Below, piece by piece: positions 30,701-39,902 of a stretch of DNA of 64,000 bases. The notes beneath the pieces were generated by a model. The model did no database searches. It saw only the letters and a list, made by a program, of their open reading frames with translations, and was not told the origin of the DNA. Made by a program: the position numbers and the translations under genes. The DNA lies in assembly GCA_011032825.1 (NCBI GenBank), contig JAADJZ010000011.1, forward strand, positions 1,116,001 through 1,180,000. Direction: 5' to 3'. The DNA is from Massariosphaeria phaeospora (lineage: Eukaryota > Ascomycota > Dothideomycetes > Pleosporales). Within the stretch, counting starts at the first letter, position 1; every line of letters starts with the position of its first letter.

Positions 30701-31690
30701 CCTCTCAACTCCCGCCCCTTCTTATACGACGTCTTCGACTCAACGATGTCCCAGTCACCCCATTTCTTTTCCTGGTGCATGTCCACCAATTCAACGACCA
30801 ATCCCGGCCGTGCCCTCGTCAGCTTCCGCATGGCGTTCATGAACTTTGTCTTTCGAGACTCTTGAAGTCGTAGTTTCTTCAGCTTCGGGCACAAGTCGGT
30901 GTTGTCTTCTAGAGTTTGAAAGATTTCGCTAGTAAGTACGGCCCCCTCATCGTTCGCAAGCCCACCACAGATTTCGACGTGTGCGAGCTGAGGACATAGG
31001 CGGAGCAGGTCAATAAAAGTTTGGTCCTTGATATTGCTAGTGTCTGGGAGGTGGATTCTCCTCAACTTTGGGCAGGCTTCGGCGAGCTTGAGGATTCCGG
31101 CTTCGGTAAGGCTGTTGCCTGCAGTGCTCGAGTTAGATTCGGGACTCGCGAGATATTTCTTGAACAAAGCGTGTCCACCAGTCAACAGCTCCGGATAACC
31201 ACTCGGCAGGAACTCGGCAGGAACAGGACGTACCGTTGTGAGCCGTGTAGCTCACATCCGCAAAATGAAAGGTAAACTCTCACAGTTTGCCGCACACTGG
31301 TGGGCCCATCGCGACGAAGTCGTCGACATGCTCACTGAGCCGTCTAGTCAGTTGTCACTCATCCATACGATATAACCAGGCAGAACTCACTCAGTCAATT
31401 TAAACCCATAGCCAAATACCAGCTTTCGCGTACAAGTACCAATGACATCATAGTACTTGGAAGTTCCGCCATCCCAACTGCTAGGCGAGAACCTGAAATA
31501 AGGCTCCTTCTCCCCTTTTACGATGGGCTTGCGTGAACGAGGCTTTGGCTGGTCTACTGGAAGTATTTCGGGAGCGGGCTCCTCAGTGGCCGCACGATCC
31601 TTGGATGCGTCTTCTTCGGAGACGTTGGCGAATCCGATCGACTCGAGACCTTTCGAGGAAACGTTTCTTCGCGGTCCGGATTGGTGGCAT
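30694..31690 (-). CDS. leucine-rich-repeat-like protein, 5' end uncertain
   Basis: Two introns are clear: exons 31201-30694, 31343-31284, and an upstream exon ending at 31391 (GA|GTGAGT). The C-terminal 170 residues have LRR/RNI-like helices and strands (LTEAGILKLAEACPKLRRIHL, LLRLCPQLAHVEICGG, LCPKLKKLRLQES). The middle contains WDGGTSKYYDVIGTCTRKLV and FGYGFKLTERLSEHVDDFV. The first exon frame stays open to about 31840 but has no ATG. An ATG at 31690 (MPPIRTAKK) is out of frame with the rest. Either a weak intron near 31615-31665 joins them or the 5' end is broken. Start is therefore approximate; the function is unknown, though RNI-type repeats usually bind proteins. Confidence 0.55.
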
Positions 31691-32504
31691 GTCGAAGTCT
31701 GGGGGACTAAGTGGATGTCGAGAGATTGATAGACTGGTTGGGAAAGTGCAGAGATGGAGAAGTGCTGGACGCTCTTATGAGACTGTTCAACACGACGCGG
31801 TTGACTAGCGTAGTTGGGCGGTTCTGTGGCTTTTGTAGACCGTCAGGTATTTTGAAGTCTGAGTTCGAGGAGGGGGGGGGGCCTTTGGTGGGGTTGAGAA
31901 CGCTCAGACCCCCCACTTGCTGACGCATTGACTATAGCTACCCCACCTTTCATCTATTCTTCTTCACGCAGACACCATCGTCATCATCGTCATTATCATC
32001 TCGAATTGATCCGAACGAGGGCCTCCAGCGTCGAATCTCGAGATACTCTCAAACAAGACGCAAATGTGACATGCAGAAATACAATAATGGCTCGCCTCTG
32101 CAACTGCTGGCGTTGTACGCACTGGCAACACGCAGTACAAGACTTGTACCAGGAGCAGCGGAAGCACGAGGTAAAGAATGTAATATGCGTCTATTGAGCC
32201 CCTAGGATTACGAGCAGGATATCGAGAGGATTGGCCTATGGACAATAGCACAGGTACGGCTGATATTCGAACTTCGACTCCCCTTCACGTTCACCGTCTC
32301 GGCTTTGAGCAAGTTCAGATGAACCGGAAATGGATCTAATACTGGAAACAGTCACGTCTAGTTCACTACTATCTCAGCTCCTCGCAAGGAGGTTGCATCA
32401 TTCAATCGACTCATTTTATTATACGTTTAAATCAGAGAAATACTACATCAACACCACTGCATTACAAGAGACAACATAATCATTCTTCACTCCTTCACCT
32501 CTCC
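31691..32504. other. intergenic
   Basis: It lies between the LRR gene and the 3' end of a membrane-protein gene. A G-run is present at 31872-31880. No supported gene. Confidence 0.4.
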
Positions 32505-33245
32505 CTACGCAGTTGGGTTGGAATCCACTGACGTTGTCGTTGCTGGGGTCTGGGCTGCCTTGCTTGCTGCGCTTGCTTTTGCCTTTTGCCAATGCTTCTT
32601 CACCTCGGCCGCCGCGTCGTCATACCGTTTAATCGCCATCCCACATATCCCGCTATAGTACTTGGCCTTCTCGCCTATACACTTCTTAGGCAAGAAGGGA
32701 TCTTTCAGGTGTTCGACATGGCTGTTCAGATTTGGCTCCGATTTGTATGCATCGCCCGTATTCTCGATATTCAGCATCTTGAATGGATCTTTCTCTTCGA
32801 GAATAAAGTTGAGATGTGCCGCGGTGAACTCCTCGAAGGGGTGCATGAACTTTTCCCAGCGCGAGTGGATTGTGGGGACACGAGGGCTTTCAATGTCCGT
32901 ATGATTTGGGAAGAAATATTCCTTGAAAGCCGTAGAATCCGGCTTGTGGTCCTCGTAGGTCTGTTCGATCTGCTTCGCTCCGTCTTTGACAGTGGATGAG
33001 CTTGGGAGACAGAAGTAGAAGAGAATCAAGAGCAGCCCCATCAGCGTGCGGTTGAGAATCTTGGAGTCTGCGGCTTCGCGCTCAAGCACCTCGACTTTGG
33101 ACTCGAGGTGGCGGCGCGCGCGCGACTTAGTGCGCACTAGTGAAGCATCGACGGGAACGGAGTACTGTGGAGCGCGTGGGCGCACTTCCGCTGATGTCAG
33201 GTTACGCTGGAAGCCGCGAGATGTTGAGCGAGGGCGTCCGTCCAT
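32505..33245 (-). CDS. hypothetical single-pass membrane protein
   Basis: An intronless protein of 246 residues from the ATG at 33245; the frame is open further upstream but that part is low-complexity. The N-terminal ~60 residues are basic and Ser/Arg-rich, ending in a short coiled-coil-like stretch (HLESKVEVLEREAADSK). One hydrophobic segment follows at about residues 67-83 (TLMGLLLILFYFCLPSS). The C-terminal ~160 residues are hydrophilic, with KYYSGICGMAIKRYDDAAAE and a Lys/Ala-rich end. No named family is recognised. The layout suggests a type II membrane protein with a folded C-terminal domain; this is inference. Confidence 0.6.
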   Translation of the reverse strand: MDGRPRSTSRGFQRNLTSAEVRPRAPQYSVPVDASLVRTKSRARRHLESKVEVLEREAADSKILNRTLMGLLLILFYFCLPSSSTVKDGAKQIEQTYEDHKPDSTAFKEYFFPNHTDIESPRVPTIHSRWEKFMHPFEEFTAAHLNFILEEKDPFKMLNIENTGDAYKSEPNLNSHVEHLKDPFLPKKCIGEKAKYYSGICGMAIKRYDDAAAEVKKHWQKAKASAASKAAQTPATTTSVDSNPTA

Positions 33246-34428
33246 GGTGAATGTTGGTCTTGTGGTGTTTGGCGTACGTGGGAGACATCGCCTTTGAGAC
33301 TTGTGGGTATGGGGTTTTATGCGTTGTGGGTTGGCTTTGTTTGGATTGTGGAGTGCAGAGGTCTCCGCAAACGGCGATGTGGGTGTGCATTTGGTGTTGT
33401 GGTGGAGGTTCTTTGTCGAGGGTTGCTTTCGGCGATGGTTACACGAGGATCTATAGGCTTGTGCCAACTAACTTTGCAGGCTTACTACGATACCGCATAA
33501 ACTGATTTATACGCCCGGGGCGTATGGCCCGTTTTCCAGCCAACGCTAGCTTTGGCGAGGCGTGTAACCAAGGGAGGGCGTGTAGAGGAAGGGGGGCGCA
33601 TAAGAAAATTTTCTTAATAATCCTTCTTAATTGGCTCCCCTATTACTGCGATAGGTATAAAAGAGGGAGGGGCGTATAAGTTATCTTGTACTAAAACTTA
33701 CAAACCTTTAGGCAGGGGCTAGATTCCTTATTTTCGGAGTTCATCGCCGTACGAGAGGAGGGCGTATAAACAAATTTATACGGTACTGGTATTCGGAGGT
33801 CAACATGCAGTGACCAACATATTTTTGTTAGTTAGGCAAGCAACCCTTTCGCCCGACACACTCAACCTAACATCCTATCCAGCATCTTGCCTGCACACCG
33901 ATCTACCACATCCACAAAATCCCTATCTCAGCCGCGCGATACACCCGCATTCGGAAGTCGAATCCACTCGGGCGGCAACGTTGTTACCACTCGTCTGGAT
34001 TCTTCGCTGCGCCCACTTACATGTAGGGTGTAACCACAGGAATTTTTCGCGAAGTTTGTTAGTCACGTGCGCGGTACGTCGGCTTAACCTTTGAAATCTC
34101 CATGCACTGCCCGCACCCAATCCAACATCCAACTTAACCTCACCTTTTCCTTTCTTAAGCCTAACTTAGTTGATCCGCCAACGGGAGTCATTCCGGCGTC
34201 GCTATGATTCGCTACAAATAGTTTTTCTTATTGTAAGTGTAGGCGTTCAGGTAGCTAACAGCGAGGCAGACTTATTCATTTGTTTTTAGCGGGAACTTTA
34301 GGTTCCTAGCCCTTCCGGCCGAATTGTTTATATAGCACATAATCATGGTAGCTTCGACAAGTCTTTCACAACTCATTCTTTCTTTCCGTCTTACATCCAC
34401 AGATTGCTTCCTTGCATTTCACCACGAT
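33246..34428. other. intergenic, contains an inverted-repeat element
   Basis: 1.2 kb between two divergent genes. A possible miniature element with ends at 33506 and 33770 is listed separately. The remainder has AT-rich patches near 33600-33720 and 34140-34270 and no supported ORF. Confidence 0.5.
33506..33770. repeat. possible MITE-like element with 11-bp inverted ends
   Basis: TTTATACGCCC at 33506-33516 is exactly inverted as GGGCGTATAAA at 33760-33770. Related words (GGGCGTAT, GGGCGTGT, GGGCGCAT, GGGCGTATAAG) occur several times inside on the same strand, at about 33519, 33577, 33595 and 33671. The interior is AT-rich and non-coding. No clear target-site duplication is seen, so this could also be a cluster of binding sites. 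Confidence 0.4.
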
Positions 34429-35947
34429 ATGCGTCTCTCTTCTTCAACGGCGCTCGGCGTCGCAGCCTCCGTGCTTTGCCTTGAACAGGCAGAGCTTCTA
34501 GGCAGAGACTACCACGTTCACCCGTCCTGCTCGCTCAAAACGGGCTGGGACGAGGATTGGGCTCTAGCCATGGAAGGATTCGAGGAGGCGCGGAAGTGGG
34601 TTGACAACCCTGATGACGATTTTGAGGACGTTGGATTCCGTACTTTCCGAATTTGGCCCGACAAAGAACCCGAGAAATGGAAGAAAATCAAAGGTCTGGC
34701 AAGACCCACAAACAGACCAAGCCGTAGTACTAAAACACTCAAGAACCATTCGACAACATACTTGCTTGGACGGTAGCTGAAAAGAAAGAAGATCAGTTTG
34801 AAACTCTGAAGGCGTCAGAAATTCGGGTTATGTGTGATAATGGCGCAGGTGGGTTTCGCTTCCTTGTGTGGCCGACGCAAGCTGACCACTATGAGCGATC
34901 AGTTATCCCTAATACCGGTTCCTCTGGTCCACTGGCTGATAAGTTCAATGGTGACGGTCGGTTTCGGAAACGCCTACCGCAAACATCAATGCGGAAAAGA
35001 GAAGAAAGCCCCTTTGGGAGGGCTGAAGGAGGTATATGGACCGATATCAAAAAGTGGGTGATGTTCTATATCAATATGTTGCGCTCAGGATGCTAAACTA
35101 CTGTTACAGCTATCAGCCAGCCAACGCTCCACCATGCTTGGTGACCAAAGAAGAAGAAGCAGCAGCCAAGGAGCAAGGTGGGAATGCCTTACCGCCAGTT
35201 GGCAGAGTGGTGAGTGAAGTTAGCTTGAATACGCAACACGAGTGACTAACCCAGGATGCGTATTCTAGAACAGTTACCGCTACCCCCCTGCTCCGGAAAC
35301 AATATCACCAGGTGTATTGAAGAAAAAAGTGCCCCCATCCTCAATTCGGCCAGCACCCTGAGCGTGTGTCCATGACTGTGAGTTGCTCAGTATATTATCC
35401 TTACCAAGCTGATCCGTGTACTCAACGTCTAGCTATGCGACCGGCTATTCGAAAAAGGCCAGGACGGCAATACCCTGTATTACACTGCAGGCGACCTCGC
35501 ATTAACGAGTAGAGACTGGTCCGGCTACGACATACAGGAATTGGCCTCGGCTAGGGCCTTCACTATGATACACGAGGTAACGTCTGTGCTTGATGGAGCA
35601 TACGCACGTGTGACTAATCTTGTTTGCAGATGATGCATGTAGCGCGCCCTGTACACGAGAAACTAGATGCCAATGGCAAGCTTGTACCTGATACGACGCG
35701 TCTTCCCGGTATCATAGACACACGAGGGGCTAAGTCATACCTTTTTACCGAATTCGCCGATATGAAGTACGAAGAAGCGATAATCAATGCTCAGAACTAC
35801 GGTACGTGAAGAAGACAGCAACGGAGAGGTTCCTTTTGCTCACATCAGACAGCTTTCTTTGTGTGGTTTGCGCTGCTTCGTAAATACGGCAACTATGTGC
35901 TAGAAGATGTCGCCCAGCGGAAGGGGATTATACAGCCGTACTGCTAA
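34429..35947 (+). CDS. secreted HEXXH zinc metallopeptidase-like protein
   Basis: Eight exons (34429-34693, 34744-35053, 35110-35209, 35255-35311, 35354-35377, 35433-35576, 35630-35801, 35853-35947) give 388 residues. A signal peptide covers about residues 1-21 (MRLSSSTALGVAASVLCLEQA). The zinc-binding HEMMH motif is at 299-303 and is split by an intron after the Glu codon. Downstream are DTRGAKSYLF and NAQNYAFFVWFALLRKYG, which recall fungal aspzincin-like (lysine-specific metalloendopeptidase-type) secreted proteins where a GxxxY region and a third ligand follow the helix. Exon 5 is only 24 nt. The internal exons were placed by phase and splice signals; the second exon is the least certain. 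It is probably an extracellular protease, but activity is not shown. Confidence 0.72.
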
Positions 35948-36543
35948 CGTTGACAATAGGCGCAATGGCTTTCGGAGATGTCAAGAGAATCAATGTATTG
36001 CTTAAAGGCGAAGCTAGGCGTTCGGTCCTATACATTATGGTTCTAGCACCCGAGTTCTGCCTAGTAGGCACTTTCTTTGAGTGAGTTCTAACCGATTGAG
36101 TTGCATCTCCATCTGCACATTCGTTGGGTTTTCCGTGGATTTGCGGCGTAGCACTAATTTCAAGATGTCGCGACTATTAGAAGGCTGGGAGCAGTACGTC
36201 CGCAAGACGCAGGCGCGCACTGCGGAACTTGTGTGCATTCGAAACATAGTGGTAAGTATATGCTTACTTGTATGTGTTTCTGTGCCCCTGCAAACCTTGC
36301 ATTCTTGAATGCGGTGCCGCTTTAACGGAGTTGAGAGTTCCGGGGCGGAATGTAACCGGCGTGTCAGCTAGGTAGGTAAGTAAGTATGACGTGCATGCGG
36401 ATCCTTGCGTGATTTCTCACCTCAGCTCATCGCATCTCACCTTGTCTCAGCTCATCTTATCTCAAATTTCGGATTAATCAATGACTACCAAAAGTTCGAC
36501 GCTTCCGGAGACTACAAGCGGCTGCATGTGAACCATCGTCGCG
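35948..36543. other. intergenic between convergent genes
   Basis: It holds two 3' UTRs. A short direct repeat of CTCAGCTCATC occurs near 36421 and 36446. No gene is seen. Confidence 0.45.
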
Positions 36544-37988
36544 CTACACAGATAAGCCACTGTTAGGCTGTGACATACCTACCCGTTCAGTACCTGCGGT
36601 AATTTCGACCACCTTGTATGGATGCATCAATAAGCCGCTTAAAGCTTTCACAGGACCTTGCTTCCAGATGTATACCAGCTCTGCCAATACAGGCACCCAG
36701 GTAGCAAGAGCGAGGATCTGACCAAAGGACCATTCAAGGTCCTTGTTAGTCTTCCCAGCAGCTCGTAACAGGCCCTTTCTGAAGTGAACGAACCAGCCGA
36801 GACAAAACCACATCGCAACAAAAACAGCCCCGACACTGAACCACCGAAACCACCGAAACCTCGCGGGCCAACAGTCATACCACGAGGGCTTCGACGGTGG
36901 TCTCGAGGTAACAAGCACCGAGATAGCGATACAGACAAGTAACACAAACACAAGTAGAGAACCAAAGGCGGTGCTGAAGTACTGAACATGGAGGAACGGT
37001 TTGAAAGGAGGACATCGAAGTTCCCACTGCATATCGACATCCAGCCGTCCATCCAGATTCCGCAAGGAGGACCAGTCGACCGCCTTCGTCAGGGCAGAAT
37101 CCGGATGGAGATATGGTACTGAAACGTACAGCGCCAACACAACAACCACCAGACCGGCGATGAGACTCCACACCAATCTTGCTCCCCGTGTTCTGCGCAG
37201 CACACATCCTGCGGCGATCTGGAGTGCCGCGGCTGGTAGAACGGAGTATAGGGACATGAGCATGGACATGGTTGACGCAGAGTACGTCAACAGCGTAGGC
37301 TCGTCCAGCGCCCGTGCGAAAGAATACAGGGCGGCAAGAAGCATTGCGATGCTAAAAATGACAGAGGCATTGAGAAAGACTGGTGTTGAATATTGCACCG
37401 CTAGAAGGCCTCTTTTCACACAGGGCGATCCTTGCGCATCGTGGTATCGAGTAAGTAGCAGGACTGGAAGATACAGCGTCACCAGAAAGGCTTGAAGCAT
37501 GTAGTTTGTAAGCATCTGCAGGATATATTAGCCGAGCCTTGTGAGCTGCAATACCGCGCGTTCAGGTGTGGCTTACTTACTCCGACGCCAGCGATGTCCG
37601 GGTTTCCCTCCCAGCCCAGGCGAACGCATATGTCTGGAAGACAATGCTGCTCAGCAAAGGCAAACATGCTGCTTGTCGCATTGCTCTCAAGCATGTACTC
37701 CATGGTACTTCCCAGTGACGGTCGTGCGAGGCCGCGAGCACTTAGATATGCGGACAGCCCGTCGATCAGAAAGGCGTCGGCCAGCAATAGGGGTATCGCA
37801 GAGGATCGGAGTGTGGTCGCCACAAATGTGGCGGCGAGAGTACAGTTGCTGAAGTGAAGGGCACTTGTATCGGAAGGCGTCCAGGCTGGATGGCGTTCCG
37901 TCGAGGCCATGGCCGGATTTGTGGACGCGATGCTGCGGTGACTGAGTGCGAAGGAGCCGAGCGGGACGGTAATAAATGGCAGCCACAT
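36544..37988 (-). CDS. hypothetical polytopic membrane protein
   Basis: Two exons (37988-37581 and 37515-36544; donor GTAAGT, acceptor CTGCAG) give 459 residues. The N-terminus is a likely signal sequence or first helix (MWLPFITVPLGSFALSH). An extracellular-type segment with several Cys follows, including HFSNCTLAATF with an Asn-X-Thr site and CLPDICVRLGWEGNPDIAGVG just before the intron. About six or seven hydrophobic helices come next (MLQAFLVTLYLPVLLL, VWSLIAGLVVVVLALYV, AFGSLLVFVLLVCIAISVLV, GAVFVAMWFCLGWFV). The GWEGNPDIAGVGV pattern is common in fungal membrane proteins of unknown role. No transporter family is assigned. Confidence 0.75.
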
Positions 37989-38501
37989 CCATATATATGT
38001 ATATATAGTCGATCGCCAAGGTCTCGTATAGTCCTTCGTTACACAGGGGGGCGCAGTCGCCTTGCCTGCGAGGCTGTCCTGTCCGCGGTGAAGGTCGCAT
38101 GAAAGAGAAGGTATCGAGTGGCTATATCCGTTGAGCCTCAGCTGAGCAGCGCAAAGAAGAGCGACCTAGTTCTCAGCTGCATGTGTCGATAATCGGTGCT
38201 AGGCCCGTAGAGGGGATGAGAGTGAGCGTGGACTGCATGCAGTTGAAGCTCGAAGATCCGGGGCCCAAAGACAAGAGTAACGGTGAAAGTCTGGAAAACA
38301 AAGCCTTGTTGTTGATTGAGGTTGGAGGGTAAGGGGTTCCAGGCATATGTAGCTCTCAAGAGGGGGTAGGGGCAGGGGCAAGACAGGGCACATAGATGTA
38401 GCCCATTGATTCAAATACTGCTGAAAGAAAGCTGCTACCCTCAAACCCTAATGTTCAAAAGAAATGATCCATCAACTCCCATACAATCAATCATCCTCTG
38501 C
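37989..38501. other. intergenic
   Basis: Upstream of the membrane-protein gene. A short TATATATGTATATATA palindromic tract lies at about 37991-38006, close to where a core promoter would be for the minus-strand gene. No gene is seen. Confidence 0.45.
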
Positions 38502-39254
38502 CTACCCATGCCACCCCAGCACATGCCTCTCAACAACCCCCTCCTTCCAGCCCCCCTCCCTCCTATACACGCCCTTACACCCGCCCACAAAACACCGCTC
38601 ATGCCTTGCACTCCGCGCATGCCACGCCACCTCCTCGCCATCCTCGCGCAAGCACACGCCGTGCACCTCGCAGCGCACCGGAGCCTCATACGCATGCCAC
38701 CGCAGCTTCTGCGCGTCAGGGAACCAGGTCAGGCAGCAGGGGCATTGCTCGCGGTCGCGGTTCGCAGTTGCGGTCAGGGTGTGGGTGCCGGTGGGCGAGA
38801 GGGAGACGGTGAGTGAGGTGATGGCGTGGGTGGTGGTTAGGGCGGAGAAGGTGGTTGCTAGGGCGTGCGGGGAGAGGTTGGTGGCTCGGTGGGGGTGAGA
38901 GTGGTTGTGGTTGTGGTCGTGGGAGTAGGTGTACGTGTTTGGCTCCCGGGTGGTGAGGGCGTTGGAGGTATAGGTATGGTTGGTGTCGTACGGGATGAGA
39001 GCGTTGGTAGAGGTGTAGTCGTAGTCGTGGAGCCGGGAGGTGGATGTAGAGCGGTGGAGCGGGCGATGGTGGTGCTGCCCAGCCGTGCGGTATTTGATAG
39101 TCGGTTTGTAGGCTGAGTCGGGGTAGGTATAATGGTTATTATTCGCGTAGCGGTGATGATGGTCGTCAGTACGAGTGAAGTAGGAGGAGTCGTGGAGAGC
39201 GCAGTAAGAGCCACGGCCTCGAAAATGTTCGCCGCAGGAAGTGCAGTAAGGCAT
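38502..39254 (-). CDS. His/Asn/Tyr-rich zinc-finger-like protein
   Basis: An intronless 250-residue protein. It starts with a small Cys/His cluster (MPYCTSCGEHFRGRGSYCALH). A ~100-residue middle is rich in His, Tyr, Asn and Thr (DDHHHRYANNNHYTYPDS, YSHDHNHNHSHPH). The C-terminal third is again Cys/His-rich: CPCCLTWFPDAQKLRWHAYE, RCEVHGVC, then CFVGGCKGVYR and HVLGWHG. The spacing CxxC-x12-H is compatible with C2H2-like fingers but not canonical. It could be a DNA- or protein-binding factor. The ORF in antisense is a shadow. Confidence 0.6.
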   Translation of the reverse strand: MPYCTSCGEHFRGRGSYCALHDSSYFTRTDDHHHRYANNNHYTYPDSAYKPTIKYRTAGQHHHRPLHRSTSTSRLHDYDYTSTNALIPYDTNHTYTSNALTTREPNTYTYSHDHNHNHSHPHRATNLSPHALATTFSALTTTHAITSLTVSLSPTGTHTLTATANRDREQCPCCLTWFPDAQKLRWHAYEAPVRCEVHGVCLREDGEEVAWHARSARHERCFVGGCKGVYRREGGWKEGVVERHVLGWHG

Positions 39255-39902
39255 ATTGGGGTCCGAGTTCGGGTCTCTTTGCGTAGAATATAGGTTTGAG
39301 CTGTATGGGCTTAGTATTGTGGAGGGTATTCAGACTGCGTTGTACTTCACTCACCTTTCGACGGACACTAGCACATATTAGAAATTGTTCTGTAATAGCT
39401 GTTCTGATCCAACGGTATACACTGGGTAAAAGTTTTTATGAGAGCCAGGGTTTAGGATCAGTATTCGGACTAAGGTTTGGCGCTCCGTAAGGCTGAGATA
39501 CCACAAGGCTGAGATATTGCAGGAAGCGAAGAACGAACTCCCAGAGTACGTAAGCTAGAATAGAAACTTGAAGAAAAAACAAGGCTGAGACACAAAAGCG
39601 AGACGAGAACCACGATGAATTTAAGTGCCGCGCTGGCAAAGATATGTCATCCACAGCCAAGGCTGCATGCATATGCACCCGAGTCCCGCAGACTTGGTGC
39701 ATTCACCGGTCCATGCAAGACTTAAGCCAAGCTGAGCAAGTCATACTTGATTGGACGAACGGCGTACACCGGTTTATGAATGTTCAGCCTTATCCCTCGA
39801 ACAATGAAAGTGCCAGTGAAAAGTGATTGAGGATGATGGGACAGAAAGACCTGCCTAGGCATTCACTTACTATGCCTATAACCCTCCATACGCCGAAGCG
39901 GA
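39255..39902. other. intergenic
   Basis: Between the zinc-finger-like gene promoter and the VPS15 stop. No supported feature; two imperfect GGCTGAGATA words at 39491 and 39506. Confidence 0.4.
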
